A stretch of DNA of 64,000 nt, from the NCBI GenBank assembly GCA_030248065.1, contig JASAMV010000403.1:1-64000 (forward strand). The letters are read 5' to 3'. Below the pieces are notes generated by a model. That model made no database searches. It saw only the letters and a list, made by a program, of their open reading frames with translations, and was not told where the DNA came from. A program made the position numbers and the translations under genes. The DNA comes from Rhynchonema sp. JSB1_4 (taxonomy: Eukaryota > Nematoda > Chromadorea > Monhysterida > Xyalidae). This document shows positions 10,685-23,500 of the stretch, one piece after another (the first letter of the stretch is position 1; every line of letters begins with the position of its first letter).

Positions 10685-10872
10685 CCTTTTCCGGTTTCCG
10701 GTCGCCGGAAAACGGATTTGATTTAGGGCGAAAACCGGAAACCGGAAACCGGATGATTGTGAAAGCAACTTCCGGAAACCGGAAACCGGAAAAAACATTT
10801 AGGGAAACCGGATTTGAAGCCAATTCCGGAAACCGGAAACCGGATTCCGGAAACCGGATGATTGTGAAAGCG
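10685..10872. repeat. CCGGAAACCGG minisatellite, right copy (inverted)
   Basis: This is the reverse-complement partner of the block at 8497-8680, ending CCGGATGATTGTGAAAGC. The two copies are 2 kb apart in opposite orientation and flank the upstream region of the Ly6 gene. Confidence 0.75.
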
Positions 10873-10906
10873 GCCATAGACCCGACACAACATAAATTTT
10901 TTCTAT

Positions 10907-11131
10907 GGGTGATATTTTCGAAACGGTGTAAAGGTGAGTTGGGTGTAAAGGTCGGTGTAAGCTGAATCGAAAGCTCGGTCGGTGTCAGCTCGGTGTAAAC
11001 ATGAAACATTGCCTGCTGTTAACATGGAATGTTTAATGTTTACACCGAGCTGACACCGACCGAGCTTTCAACCGAGCTTACACCGACCTTTACACCCAAC
11101 TGAGCTTTACACCGTTTCGAAAATGCCACCC
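10907..11131. mobile_element. Palindromic MITE, copy 1
   Basis: A 225 bp near-complete palindrome starts GGGTGATATTTTCGAAACGG and ends in the inverted form CCGTTTCGAAAATGCCACCC. The interior repeats TCGGTGTAA/TTACACCGA units. A second copy of the same family lies at 32084-32309. There is no coding capacity. Confidence 0.8.
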
Positions 11132-11139
11132 TGTGTCCA

Positions 11140-11366
11140 TGTTTCGGGTTTTGAAAAAAAACCGAAACACGAAGCATGATACTCGAAAATGTTTCGACTG
11201 ACTGTATAAATTGTGCACGTCAGCCACAAGTGGTAAGACCGAAACATTTTCGATTATCATGCTTTGTGTTTCGGGTTTCGGGTTTTTTTTCAAAAACCCG
11301 AAACCCGAGACATAGACATAGAAAAAATTTATGTTTCGGGTTTCGGGTCTATCTGGTGGAGCCCTA
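11140..11366. repeat. Inverted CCCGAAAC/GTTTCGGG repeat
   Basis: Alternating GTTTCGGGTTT and AAACCCGAAAC blocks are separated by a short spacer containing AGCATGATACTCGAAAATG and its inverted form. A related fragment is at 40930-41045. It sits immediately beside MITE copy 1. Confidence 0.6.
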
Positions 11367-12086
11367 ACATGACCTAATCGACTAAGTTTCTCTGGTCACA
11401 GTTCGCAGTACAACAATTGCACTAACCTGTAGATACAGTAACCGCCAAGCAAAGCAGCAAATACAACTGCATGTTTGTCGAGTTGTGAAACGCTTCACTT
11501 CAACACTGTTGCAGAAGTCTGCTCGTTATGTTCGCACAATTATTCCGTTTATTCGTATAGTTTAGATTTTATCAGCCTCAGCGTATAATGCTGCCTGGTG
11601 CCTATCACCGCGTCCGTAATAACAAAAACACAGCTTGGTAGGTGTTGGGTAGGTAACGATATGACATTGACCGCATGCTCTGTTGGTAACGTAGTCCGCG
11701 AGCACCATAAAGCAAGTGCATGTTGTGGGCCTGCGACGCACCATGACAACAACGGCGCCCCGCATGCAAACTTTGGTGCGTTTTATTGGCATCGTAATAA
11801 TTGAAGTCGATAGCAAGATAGATTGTTTTGGGATGCATGTGCGTGTGCGCCTCACGCATCGTTTTGGTTCAGCTGCGGCCATGTGGTTTTGAGGGGAGGA
11901 TTAACTGTCGTGCTTGTTTGCTTGTGGTGGGCGGGCTATGGCTTCAGCCGTATTGAAAGTAAACATATTTTACGAATAATGTGAACAAATGTGTATTGCA
12001 TGCAAGCCGAAGCTTAGTCAGATCGTTCAGCAGTCTGGACGGAGGCACGTGAAGGTTCAATGGTAGCTAGACACTAGACACTGACA
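11367..12086. other. Gene-free interval
   Basis: Several overlapping short open frames lie at 11560-11880 on both strands. None has a family signature or in-phase splice sites, so nothing is called. Confidence 0.4.
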
Positions 12087-13619
12087 TGTCAACAACTGTC
12101 CTATACGCAGCGGTGAAATGCATAGTTGTTGACACACGCAAAGACATAAATAACACGTGTGTCAACAACTATGCTCTACCACGCTGCGTATAGGACAGTT
12201 GTTGACATAAAGACAAAAAAGACAAAAATAGTTGGGTGTCAACAACTATGCATTACCACGCTGCGTATAGGACAGTTGTTGACATAAAGACAAAAATAAA
12301 GTTTAAACTTTAATAATGTTCTTTTTCTTTATCTGAGCATATATATTTCATGATCGGTGTTTATGATCTAACTCATGTTGATAATCTGAACGACAAAAGA
12401 CATACATGTGGGTTATGATGGGAATGCACTTGAAAATCACAACGGCATTGCACAGGCTTGGAAGTTAATCAACGTATTATTTTTTCCTTCCTTCGTTCAT
12501 TGCAAACATATAGCAAACCCTAAAACTCGATTTCAGACTCGAAAATCTCAAGATGAGTATGAAAGTATTTCAAAGTTGGGAAAATAAGCGTGAAAGCCCG
12601 ATTTTTCACACGCGTGTGGATCCTTTCCTTACCGACTCCTTTTCTGGCCATTCGAGGCCCTTCGTTTCAATGGTCAATAAAAAAATTTTTTATTCGAACC
12701 CCATTTTTTAAAAAAAAATTTTTTTATTCCAGCCAAAATCTGCCCAACACGACAAAAAATGAGCGCTCAAGTACAAAATAGGGGTATTTTTGTTACATAA
12801 TGTGTTCTAAGTGCATATAAAGCACAGGTGATACGAAAACCATGCTATCCAATGGTCGATAAGTACCAACCATATTCAGGTACACACCCGTACCCTTCCC
12901 CAGGTGGTGCGGGTGTGATGGTATGGCTTTCTGATATTCGGGATGGGAATTTTGGGTGAAATTATGACGTCTAGGTACACGACCAATGCAAATAAGTTGC
13001 ACATAGTGTGAAATTAGAGTGAATACAAAATAGAATCACTCCTTTCGGGTCTGGGGCATGGATAAATAAATGCCCACCCAGTCACATGTACGTGTGTAGT
13101 CATATGAGAGGCCCTGTGAGTGTGCGCACTATGTCTGGATGCCACAAAACAACGATTATGGCACCCAATACACCCATGGTAGGGTTAGGTGATGTCAACA
13201 GTAGCAATTTTTATGCAAAAAATAGCACTTTTAGAGCAAAAAAATCGAGAAATTTTCGAATTTTGAAATAATAAAAAAATTTTTTTTTAACTTTTGGAAC
13301 GAATTTTTTTTTAAAAAACCACTGCTTCGTTTGAATTCTATTGACGATACGACAGAATGTACGGTACTCGCTTTCTGACAACAACCCGACACCCAGACCC
13401 AACTATTTTTGTCTTTATGTCAACAACTGTCCTATACGCAGCGTGGTAATGCATAGTTGTTGACATCCAATTATTTTTGTCTTTTTTGTCTTTATGTCAA
13501 CAACTGTCCTATACGCAGCGTGGTAGTGCATAGTTGTTGACACGAAAGACATTAAAGACAAAAAAGACATTAAAGACAAAAAAGACATTTATTATTTTTG
13601 TCTTTGTCAACAAGTGTCC
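12087..13619. repeat. Inverted array of 47 bp hairpin units (putative foldback element)
   Basis: Three copies of a unit that starts TGTCAACAACT and ends AGTTGTTGACA, with CGCTGCGTATAGGAC inside, lie at 12087-12283. Two copies in the opposite orientation lie at 13420-13542. AAAGACAAAAAAGACA spacers link the units. The 1.1 kb between the arms holds AT-rich palindromic stretches (12670-12740 and 13265-13320) and no gene. The overall layout resembles a foldback element, but I could not define target duplications. Confidence 0.6.
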
Positions 13620-13689
13620 ACATGCCGGTTCAATACTGGGGCTACGAACAATCGCTTTGTGTCGCATCGCTGATTGGTCGTACTGTATA

Positions 13690-14140
13690 CAGTGGTGTGG
13701 TTGGGGGGGGGGGGGGGAAGGGGGGGGGGTTACCCCCCCCCCTAGTATCCGGTATCCGGTATCTTGATTTTTTCACCCAGGGGTATCCGGTATCCTGACT
13801 TTTTGTCCAGGGGTATCCTACCCTAAAATTTTTCCGAAAACCGTAAAAATCACCCATTTTTACCTCTAAAATGCTCAAAATCGCTTGCTGGCGCAAGCAT
13901 AACCCCCAAAAATGACCGTTTTTGCGCTTCCAACACCAATTTTGCTCAATTTTCGTCTAAAAAAATTGACCTTTTTTGAACAACCCCCCCCCCCCGGGGG
14001 GTCCGAGATTTTTTATTTTGGGTGGCAACCCCCCCCCCCCCTGGTATCCGAGAATTTTCATTTTGGGTATCCGGTATCCGAAAATTTTGGATTTTGGGTA
14101 TCCGGTATCCTGACTTTTTGATTTCCCAACGACACCACTG
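13690..14140. mobile_element. hAT-type MITE, family A, copy 1
   Basis: A 451 bp element runs from CAGTGGTGTGGTTGG to the inverted CCCAACGACACCACTG. The flanks are ACTGTATA (13682-13689) and ACTGTAAA (14141-14148), an 8 bp duplication with one mismatch. Eight-base duplications and CAGTG-type ends are typical of hAT elements. The interior carries long G and C runs and TATCCGGTATCC repeats. Confidence 0.8.
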
Positions 14141-14144
14141 ACTG

Positions 14145-14442
14145 TAAAGGCAGTCTACGGGAGGTTGTCACTCAGCCCCCGAATACCGTAACCCACCGTA
14201 ATTTTGATCTGCAAGGATCGTGTCGAGACCATTTTGTTTTTTATCTATGTTTTGCGTGTTAGCGCCAACACCAACCAACATTTCGGAGTTTTGGGGATCG
14301 ACGCGCATGATGACAATTTCCTGCTTGCTGCCGCTAATACACGTGTCGATAAGCAGCGATCAGCATGGGTCTCGCAACGATCTTGCTTGCAGTGGTTACG
14401 GTATTCGGGGGCTGAGTGACAACCTCCGGTAGATTGCCTTTA
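14145..14442. mobile_element. TA-flanked MITE with 45 bp inverted ends
   Basis: The ends TAAAGGCAGTCTACGGGAGG and its inverted partner near 14420-14442 extend into GTTGTCACTCAGCCCCCG. If the terminal TA is the duplicated target, the element is Tc1/mariner-like. The neighbouring hAT copy has its right target duplication overlapping the first four bases, so the hAT element inserted at this element's left edge. Confidence 0.65.
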
Positions 14443-14896
14443 TATGAAACGTACAAAAGAGAAAATGTTGTGGTTGGCATTTTGTTTTCTTTTGGTTTCA
14501 ATTTTGATCATGGTTGCAATTTTTCCGGAGTGAAAAAAACCGTTTTTTTCGATACCGCAATGTCGGTAACACAGCCCGCCAAGAATACAACCCCCAGTAA
14601 TAGAAAGCCACCCGAGAGCCCAAGTGAAAAAATAGAGCCCAAACAAAACCTAAATACCGTAAAAACCTAACCAGAAGGGAGGGGGCTCTATTAACTCACT
14701 GATCCCATTTTGGGGGCTCTATTACGGGGGGCTCTATTCCGGGGGGCCTCAATTAATTCACTGACCCGAACCTGAAAAATTGTTCCCAGAAATATCCCCC
14801 AAAAACCCCTAAAAACGGGTTTGAAAGGATGTTTTTTTCGCTTTAATCGCATTTATTCGTGTCTATTCGTCAATTAGAGGCATATGATGAGCTCTA
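14443..14896. repeat. Repeat-derived DNA with GGGGGCTCTATT motifs
   Basis: GGGGGCTCTATTA-type motifs occur three times at about 14676-14750. The remainder is of repeat type, with no exon signal. Confidence 0.4.
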
Positions 14897-15253
14897 AGGG
14901 TATCCGGTATCCTTACTTTTTGTCCAAGGGTATCCTGCCCTAAAATTTTTCCGAAAACCGTAAAAATCGCCTATTTTTACCTCCAAAATGCTCAAAATCG
15001 CTTGCTGGCGCAAGCATAACCCCCAAAATGACCATTTTTGCGCGTTCAACACCTATTTTACTCGACTTTCCTCGAAAAATATTGACCTTTTTTGAACAAA
15101 CCCCCCTGGGTATCTGAGATTTTTATTTTAGGGAGCAACACCCCTGGTATCCGAGATTTTTCGTTTTGGGTATCCGGTATCCATCCATAAATTTTGGATT
15201 TTGGGTATCCGGTTCCGGTATCCTGACTTTTTGATTTCCCAACGACACCACTG
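14897..15253. mobile_element. hAT-type MITE, family A, 5'-truncated copy
   Basis: The sequence matches the interior and right end of the copies at 13690 and 15413, ending CCCAACGACACCACTG at 15253. It lacks the CAGTGGTG left end. Confidence 0.75.
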
Positions 15254-15412
15254 TGCGAGAGCATTGTGTAACTTGTGTAACCCGAAACGTTTTAGGTGTG
15301 TAAGAATCCAGGGTGATACGGTATGGTCTTAGACTGCAAAGTATGGCTGGTTTGCCTATACTCTGGAGGGGGAATACATACTGTACCGGGCTCAGAGAGG
15401 GGGAATACCTAC

Positions 15413-15828
15413 CAGTGGTGTCGTTGGGGGGGGAAGGGGGGTTACCCCCCTAGTATCCGGTATCTTGATTTTTTCACCCAGGGGTATCCGGTATCCTGAC
15501 TTTTTGTCCAGGAGTATCCTGCCCCAAAATTTTTCCGAAAACCGTAAAAATCGCCTATTTTTACCTTCAAAATGCTCAAAATCGCTTGCTGGCGCAAGCA
15601 TAACCCCCAAAATGACCATTTTTTGCGCTTTCAACACCGATTTTGCTCGATTTTCCTCTAAAAAATTGACTTTTTTTGAACAACCCCCCTGGGTATCCGA
15701 GATTTTTTATTTTAGGGAGCAACCCCCCCTGGTATCCGAGATTTTTCATTTTGGGTATCCGGTATCCGAAAATTTTGGATTTTGGGTATCCGGTATCCTA
15801 ACTTTTTGATTTCCCAACGACACCACTG
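15413..15828. mobile_element. hAT-type MITE, family A, intact copy
   Basis: A 416 bp element starts CAGTGGTGTCGTTGG and ends CCCAACGACACCACTG. It is flanked by a perfect 8 bp duplication, ATACCTAC, at 15405-15412 and 15829-15836. It has no coding capacity and must be mobilised by a transposase encoded elsewhere. Confidence 0.9.
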
Positions 15829-15836
15829 ATACCTAC

Positions 15837-16775
15837 ACACTGTACCAGAGCCGATTGCCTGGGGGCCAGTGTGGTTCCTGGTCCGCAGTGTGGTGGCAGG
15901 CCAATCGGACTTACTCGAGATACCCCCCAGAGGCTACCCAAGATACCCCTATGGTCCGTCAAAAGACGAAAAAAGGCCGTTTTTTGCATGCAATTTTACT
16001 GCAAATTTGGTTTAAAAATGGGTACTTTTTGACATTTTTGCCGAAAATTGGCCTAAAATGACCAATTTTGGGTGTGTGCGCGATTTTTGGGGGTCCCGAG
16101 GTCGAAAAACACCTATTTTTGCCTTTGAAAACCAAAAATCTGCTTACTCGAGATACCCTTTGGGGTCGGCTCGAGATAGATACCCTTCCCCCCATCCCCC
16201 CCTAAGGGTTGACTCGAGATAGATACCCCTTAGGGGGGGGGGGGAATCCCCCCATCCCCCCCAGCCACTGCAGTGCTGGTCCGGAGGGGGAGATGGGGGA
16301 TAGTGTACCACCTGAGGGCAGTGTAGGTCCTGGGAGGAGGGGGTCCACCCCTCGGGTACGTCTGTTTCCCCTGGTACGCTTGCCCCCTACTCCCCACCGG
16401 GTACGTCTGCTCCCCCAATTTGTGCCTTAAAATAGGCAAATTTAGGCCTAAAATAGGCATCTTTAGGTATAAAATCAGTGATTTGTGGGTCAATGTTGTC
16501 AAAAATTGTCAAAATACCCTTTTTAATGAGATTTTTTCCAAAAAAGGGTAAAAATGGGTCAAATTTTCGACCTCAAAGAATGACTTTTCTCCAAATTTGG
16601 GTCCTCCGCCCCTTCCCGTTCCCCCCAGGTGGGTACGTCCATTTCCCTCCGAAAAAAGGGGGTACCGCCTGTTCCCCCTCCGGACCAGGAACTACGCTGC
16701 CTGAGGGGGAGATAACGTACCCGAGGGGGGACCCCCCAGGAACTGGGGGTACGGTACTAGCTTGGGGGTTGAAGT
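15837..16775. repeat. Mosaic of G/C-run and ACTCGAGATA repeats
   Basis: Repeated ACTCGAGATAGATACCCCT units (about 15912-16230), poly-G/poly-C blocks and GGTACGTCTG-type repeats fill the interval. No exon is visible. Confidence 0.55.
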
Positions 16776-17019
16776 CAGTGATGTAGTTGGTCCGAGCAAG
16801 AAAGCCAGCTAGCTGGGGGAGTCCGGCGCCAGAAAGCCAGCTGGCGAGCCGGGCGCCCCACCCCGATTTGGGGGTATTGGTCCAGAGAAGTCAAAAACAG
16901 GGGTATAGAAATTGGTCGACAATTATGCTAAGATAAGCCTTTAAAAATGCGTTTTTCTGTGCACGTGTCAGAAAATTTGAGCGAATTTGACCATTTCGGC
17001 GCATAAAATAGAAACAACA
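16776..17019. mobile_element. hAT-type MITE, family B, degraded copy
   Basis: It begins CAGTGATGTAGTTGGTCCG and shares its interior (GAAGTCAAAAACAGGGGTAT) with the intact family B copy at 21779-22115. No duplication is visible. Confidence 0.65.
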
Positions 17020-17514
17020 CTGGTTTTTGGACTGAGCCAGCCAGTCACGTTTCCAAAAGTGAACTCCTGGTTTGAAATTGGCTCAACTGACGTGGCTGCG
17101 TGTGAAGTGGGCACATTTGCGTTGCGCTTATTGCACGTCCATTGAGTTTAACTATAGCTTGAACAATGTCTTCAAGTCCACGCATGGTTTCTTTATCTTT
17201 TGTTGGCACGGTTTGTCCCAAGCATTTTTTACGGTCCCTGAGATTGGCGTGTTTTATGGATGGATCCAATGAACAAAACCGGAATTAAGCCGAGAAAACC
17301 GGGTCCATCTGGCATGTGGAAAAACGAAAAAAAAACCGAAAAAACCTCAGCTGCTGAGAATATCGGTTCATCAACAAAATTTCGCCTGTTGTTGTCGAAA
17401 GAGAAGAATATTTTTAAGGTCCACGTTTTTCGTTGCAATGAACGCCTGCGTCTCACTCAATTTAAATAGTATCTTGTTGCTGTTTTCAAGACTGAAATCG
17501 AATTTTTAACAATA
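17020..17514. other. Upstream region of SEC24
   Basis: About 500 bp precede the SEC24 start codon. They contain a repeat block at 17305-17347 shared with 4.6 kb. No core promoter motif can be named with confidence. Confidence 0.35.
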
Positions 17515-20500
17515 ATGATGAACCAAAATTACATGATGCCGCACCCTCCGGTGCCGGGTGGGCCGACGCAACAAAGTGCGCAGCAGAACTTCTATTCACA
17601 ACAACAACAAAACGGATTTATAGCACCGCAAACATCGACAGCGAGTCACATGCAGCACCCGGGTGCACCACCGCCTGGTTAGCGGCTTCGACCATCAAGA
17701 ACTTACTTTGCACCCGCCCGGCTTTGTTTTTAATGACTTTTTGACTGAAATAAAATTGTTTTTAGCGCCGCAAACATCAACAGCAGCAATCCAACCTATG
17801 ATGCCACCACCCGGTCCGGGCCGGCATATGGGTTTGTTTTTTTGTAAATTGAACGGCCTTTAAGTCAAAGTCAATGTTGTAGCTGGCGGGGAGGGGTACA
17901 GTAGGTAGACAGGTCGACGCTCCCATCCTGCCAGAGCACATGAGTCGCCGCACCGCCCCTCATTTTGGTGGTATAGGATCAAAGTTGAATGCGAATGCAA
18001 CAACGCTTACCTAATTAAACGCAGATGGGGCACACAATTCGAATCAGACACCGATGCTGCGACCCACGGCGCCGCCATCCATGCAAGTTGGACCACCAGG
18101 TTAGTCAGACAATCGTGGTCACCAAGCACAAACGAGATCCTGGGGCACTACACACCACTCACTCGTCTGGGAAAGCAAGACAAAACACTGCTGTTTCGTA
18201 TTGTATACTGCGTACATTGTTTGTTATTATTGAATAAACCGCAATTTCCGCTTCCGATGTCACCTAAAATTCTGTGCAGTGTTCCTGAAACAATTTTGAA
18301 AATACTTGCTCCTTTGGACTGAAATGATGTCAATCTGTGTATATCAACGCTCGTGCATTTTCACCTCAGGTGCAAGCCCAAAACACATGGCAGCCGTTCA
18401 GCCACAAATGTCCCAACAACAACATGCGCAACAACCAGCTGCGACCAAATCACCGATGATGCCACCTCATCCGCAGCCACCGACAAGTCAATTGAATCAG
18501 ATGAACTTGGCGCAACAGAACGGACCCAGTCATGTTGGTCAAGCGGCCAACTACGCTGGTCACACATTGACAAATGGCAATGCACAACATCATCAACAAC
18601 AACAGCCGAATTATTCGCAAGCGTCAACGACGACCGTGTCCAGTTGTGCACCGCCGTCCTCTGGCGTTGCGCACATGCCACCACAACCGCCACATATGGT
18701 GAATGCTCCGACGTTAGTCCACTTGCGTATTCGCATGTATCTTTGCGTGAAGACAGTAATACGTACGTACGTTATACATACGCGTCAAAAAACGAGCATT
18801 AGTGTCTTGAAGTGACTAATGTTTTGGTACACTTGGTTTTGGGAAATCACCTAATTATGTTAGTTACGTTTCTTATGAATTGAAGATACTTTGAGATTTA
18901 TACACGGTTGTGCTTTTGACCAGTGCAGTTTCAGGCTCGAAAGATAGCTTCCGCTGAACGAAATGAGAACTGTCAGATTATGTTGTTTATTACATCTCAA
19001 TGAACAGTCATGTTACGAGCACCAAATCCGATCGCCAACCTAGGACGCCAACCAAATTAGTTATACAGTACATTTACCCATGATGTTCCAGGGCTCCACC
19101 CGGCGCACCGGGTCACCACATTCCACCGCCAGCTCGCGGCGGTCCGACGCCGCCCCCGAGCACCCAACATCAGCAACAAATGTCGTCCGTGCCTTTGCAA
19201 CCACAACCACCACAAATGGGTGGCTCACCACAACACAGATCAGCCATGATGCGACCACCGACCAGCAGCGTTGCACCCACAGCACCGCAATTCGGGGGCA
19301 TGATGCCACCTGGTCCACCCGGGATGTCCACCACTATGGCACCATCCAGACCGATGATGCCCGGACCGCCCGGGGCACAGCAGCCGGGTTTCCCCGCACA
19401 AACGCAGCCGTCCCAATCAATGGGCATGTCTTCGCCGCGTCAACCTGCCGGCTTTCCGCCGATGCCGCCCGGTCCTCCCGGAGGTTTGTCATTTTGTAAC
19501 TTTTGGTGAAAATGCTGTGGGCGATTCCTTTTTGTCGCGGTCTCTTGCTTGCTTTCATTTCAGTGAAACAAAACGAAATATGTAGAAAATAAAAATTATT
19601 GCAGCTGGTCCGCCGGGTATGCAACAACCACAACCGCACCAATTTGGTCAAATGCCACCCGGTCCCCCCGGAGGGATGCCTCCCGTGTCGGGGCCTCCCG
19701 GAATGGGCATGCCTCCTGTGTCGAATGCGGGCATGCCGGCAGGCCCAGGCATGGGTATGCCGCCTGGCCCTGGAATGAATATGCCACCTGGCCCGGGTAT
19801 GGGAATGCAACCTGGACCTGGTATGGGTATGCCTCCCGGACCTGGCATGGGTCATCCAGGCTTGGGACCGCCGGCTCAGCAACAAAGGGCGAAACTCGAC
19901 CCGAATCTGATGCCCAGTGCTGTGAGTTCAGTACTACTTATTTGCAATGATAATTTTTTTTGTATACTTTTTTGAATTTGCGAATTTGAAGCTTTGTTTT
20001 CCAGGTGCAAGTCTACGAAGACGATCGCTGTACACGCAATGGTCTCTTCCGAACGGGCTGTCCCATTGCTGAGCAGCCCCCGCTGGCAACCACTGATTTC
20101 TACAGCGAAGACACGGGTGGGATTTTATTCGCAGATGATTTAATTGATAAATTTTGTCACTGCATGTTTTCCTTTTCCATGCAGGCAACAGCAATCCGTT
20201 GTTTATGCGTGCGACCATGTACTGCACGCCAGCCAACGCCGATCTGTTGAAGACCAGTGAATTGCCGTTTGGCGTCACCATTTGTCCGATGGCACAGTTG
20301 GCGCCGAATGAGGTGCGAAAGTCGGGGTTGTTGACGACATTATGCAATTTAATTGATGCTTCTTGCAACGTGTGAGAAGCAGACATTTGCCTCGGACAAC
20401 TGACTCCTTCCCGTTGCACACGCAAAAGTAACTTTCGATATTTAGCGTACCCATGCACGACTGTGTCCTTGTTGTTGCTGGAAATCATGCCAGTCCGCTT

Positions 20501-23500
20501 CAAAATGTTTCATGTTTTGTATGAAAACAACACCACGAATGAAGAAAGTAGTACGCCAACAGAGCCCGAACTCAAGGGGCGGTGTATTCAAAACGAAACG
20601 AAAGAAAACAACATCCTCCACCTTCTATTCTTCAACGCAACAACCAACCAGCAGCACCGCAGAAGCACAAGTCTGCCCCCCACAGCTGCGAAATCGGGCT
20701 CGTGTTGGCGTAGTTTGCCTATAGTATGCAACAGAACAAGCACAAATTTAGGACAATCAACTATTTTTGAAGCACACCGTATTTCAGACGATTAATACAC
20801 GCACACAAATGTCGACATTTTTTCAGCAACCCCCACCAGTGGTCGACATGGGTGACATCGGTCCGGTGCGTTGTTCACGCTGCAAGGCGTACATGTGCCC
20901 CTTTATGACATTCACCGATGGTGGACGACGATTCCAATGTCCCTTCTGTCATGCTAATAGTGATGGTGGGTTTAGTTCATTGTTGGTATTTGTATGACAG
21001 TCTTTTGTCTGACACAATTAGTGGGTCACTTGTGCAGCATGTCTTCATGATAATGCAGCAAACCAAGTTTTCTTGCTTTTGAGCTACAATTTGCTCAAAA
21101 AACTACACCCGAAAAAAATTGTTTGATGTGCAGATGACGGTTGCCGCTAAGAATTTTGGATGTTCTGGATGTAAATTACACTTGATTTATTGCGATGAAA
21201 CTTTGAAATTATTTTCAGTCGCCGAGCAATACTTTGCGCATCTCGATCATCAAGGACGTCGTGTGGATGTCTACCAGCGACCGGAAATGCTCCTCGGCTC
21301 CTACGAATTCATTGCCACAAAACAGTACTGCAAGGTGTGTAGTTTATGATGGACTGGATTTGGATTATCGTGCTGGAGGAGGTCTCATTTCCGAAAATGG
21401 GTTACATTTGAGTATTTATAATTTTATGACACTCCTTGCTCCAGTGCCACAGTCTTGGTTCTGGTTGTTTACTATCTGTGGTGGTGTGAACATTTTTTAT
21501 CCTCGTCAAAATGGCAGCTGTCAATTTTGCTCCTCTATGTAAAGACAAACCACACCAACATGAGCTCGATTTTGAAGGTGGTGTGTATCCAAAACGAATA
21601 GAAAGAGAAAATCATCACCCTGCACCTTGTATTCTTCAACGTGTAACATTTCCCAAATCAGCAGCCACGTATGAATATTTCACTAACCTGCCACCTCCGA
21701 AATTGGGCTCGTGTTGGTGCAGTTTGCCTTTATCTAAAGTCATTCGGTCGAAAGATGTTTGATTCGGAGCGAGCCGATCAGTGATGTAGTTGGTCCGAGC
21801 AAGAAAGCTAGCTAGCTGGCCGGGTACCCCAATTTGGGGGGTATTGGTCGAGAAGTCAAAAACAGGGGTATAAAAATTGGTCGAAATTATGCTAAAATAA
21901 GCCTTAAAATGCGTATTTTTGTGCACGTGTGAGAAAATTTGAACGAATTTGACCATTTTGGCCCATAAAATGGTCATTTTGGCACTAAAATCAACATTTT
22001 TACTTGGTGACCGGAGCAAGAAAGCGAGCTAGCCAGTTTGGGGGGTATGGGTTTCGGAGCAAGAAAGCTACCTAGCAGTTGGGGGGGGGGTAATGCCCCC
22101 CCAACCACATCACTGGAGCCGATCATAAAATTTTATTTTTGCCCTCCGTTATTGCAGAATAACCTGGCGCCGAAAGAACCGGCATTCGTGTTCATGATCG
22201 ACGTGTCCTACAATTCGATTCGAAGTGGTCTCGTGCAATTGTTCTGTCGCAACATCAAATCACTGCTCGCTGACTTGCCACGGTCGGTTTTCGTTCAAAA
22301 TTTTTCATATGACTTCAAGTTTTAAATTTACTTGGGTGACTTTCCGGTTTTCTGATCAATGGCTGAAATTGTTTTAAGAGAACAATACGAGGAACAATCG
22401 TCAATGCGGGTCGGTTTCGTGACTTATGACCAAACGGTGCATTTCTACAGCCTGAAGGTAACAAACAACTTCATAGTGATTCATCTTGTTCATTTTCGCC
22501 CCATAAAATGCCGGTTTTTGTTCAGAATTCGCTGGACCAGCCGCAAATGATGGTGGTGAATGATCTGGAGGAAATGTTTGTGCCGATTGTGGATGGGTTC
22601 CTGGTGACGCTGGATGAGGCTGATACTGTCATCGATAGGTGCGTTTTTTTAGCTTTTGTTCACTAGAAAAGGGTTGTTTAGCTTGCACAATCAACAACAT
22701 CGGTGTTCCGACCCTGTGACGTTTTGCGTGGGCACTGTGTGCCTCAGTTCTCAAAAAGTTACCTGCGCGCGTTGCAGTTTGTCGGCCCCGACAAATCTGA
22801 AGCAAACAAAGTGCATAACGGCTATTCTTACGAACGATACAAGAATAGATGACTAAATATCGTAAAATAAGTTGAAATCATCCAGCTTTGCAGTCTGCTG
22901 GACGAAATTCCCAAAATGTTCGCCGATAATCGTGTGACGGAGGTGATTCTCGGCCCGGTGATTCAAGCTGGCATGGACGCACTCAAGGTCAGAGGAGAAA
23001 TTGTTAAGGATATTTTGTCAAATACGATCAAACGATAATTTTAGGCAGCTGATCGTGCCGGCAAATTGTTCATATTCCATTCGTCTCTGCCGCTCGCCAA
23101 GGCTCCCGGACAATTGAAGACTCGCGATGACAGGAAGTTGCTGGGAACCGACAAGGAAAAGGTCGGTTTCGAACTTGTCAAAATAGTTGAAATGAGTGCC
23201 TGTGTGATTTTTTCGGTCATTTGGTCATCCAGTACACTCGTGTACTAACAACGATGACCTGATGCGTGCTCAGATCGAAAAACCACCAGGAAAAGCATCC
23301 AAAAACCCGTTATACTGATCATAGTTAACGGGAGCACATTTTATTTTCCAAAGCGTTTCAGATCATACTTTCGTCGGGCAGTGATTTCTACACGAAACTA
23401 GCACCTGACTGTGTGACCAACGGGTGCTGCGTTGATTTGTTCCTGTTCCCCAATTCGTACATTGACGTTGCCACGTTGAGTGCGTTTGCGAGCATCACTG

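Noticed and set aside
18353..18802. Alternative frames across SEC24 exon 4
   Set aside because: They are shadows of the Pro/Gln-rich SEC24 N terminus; only one frame fits phases on both sides.
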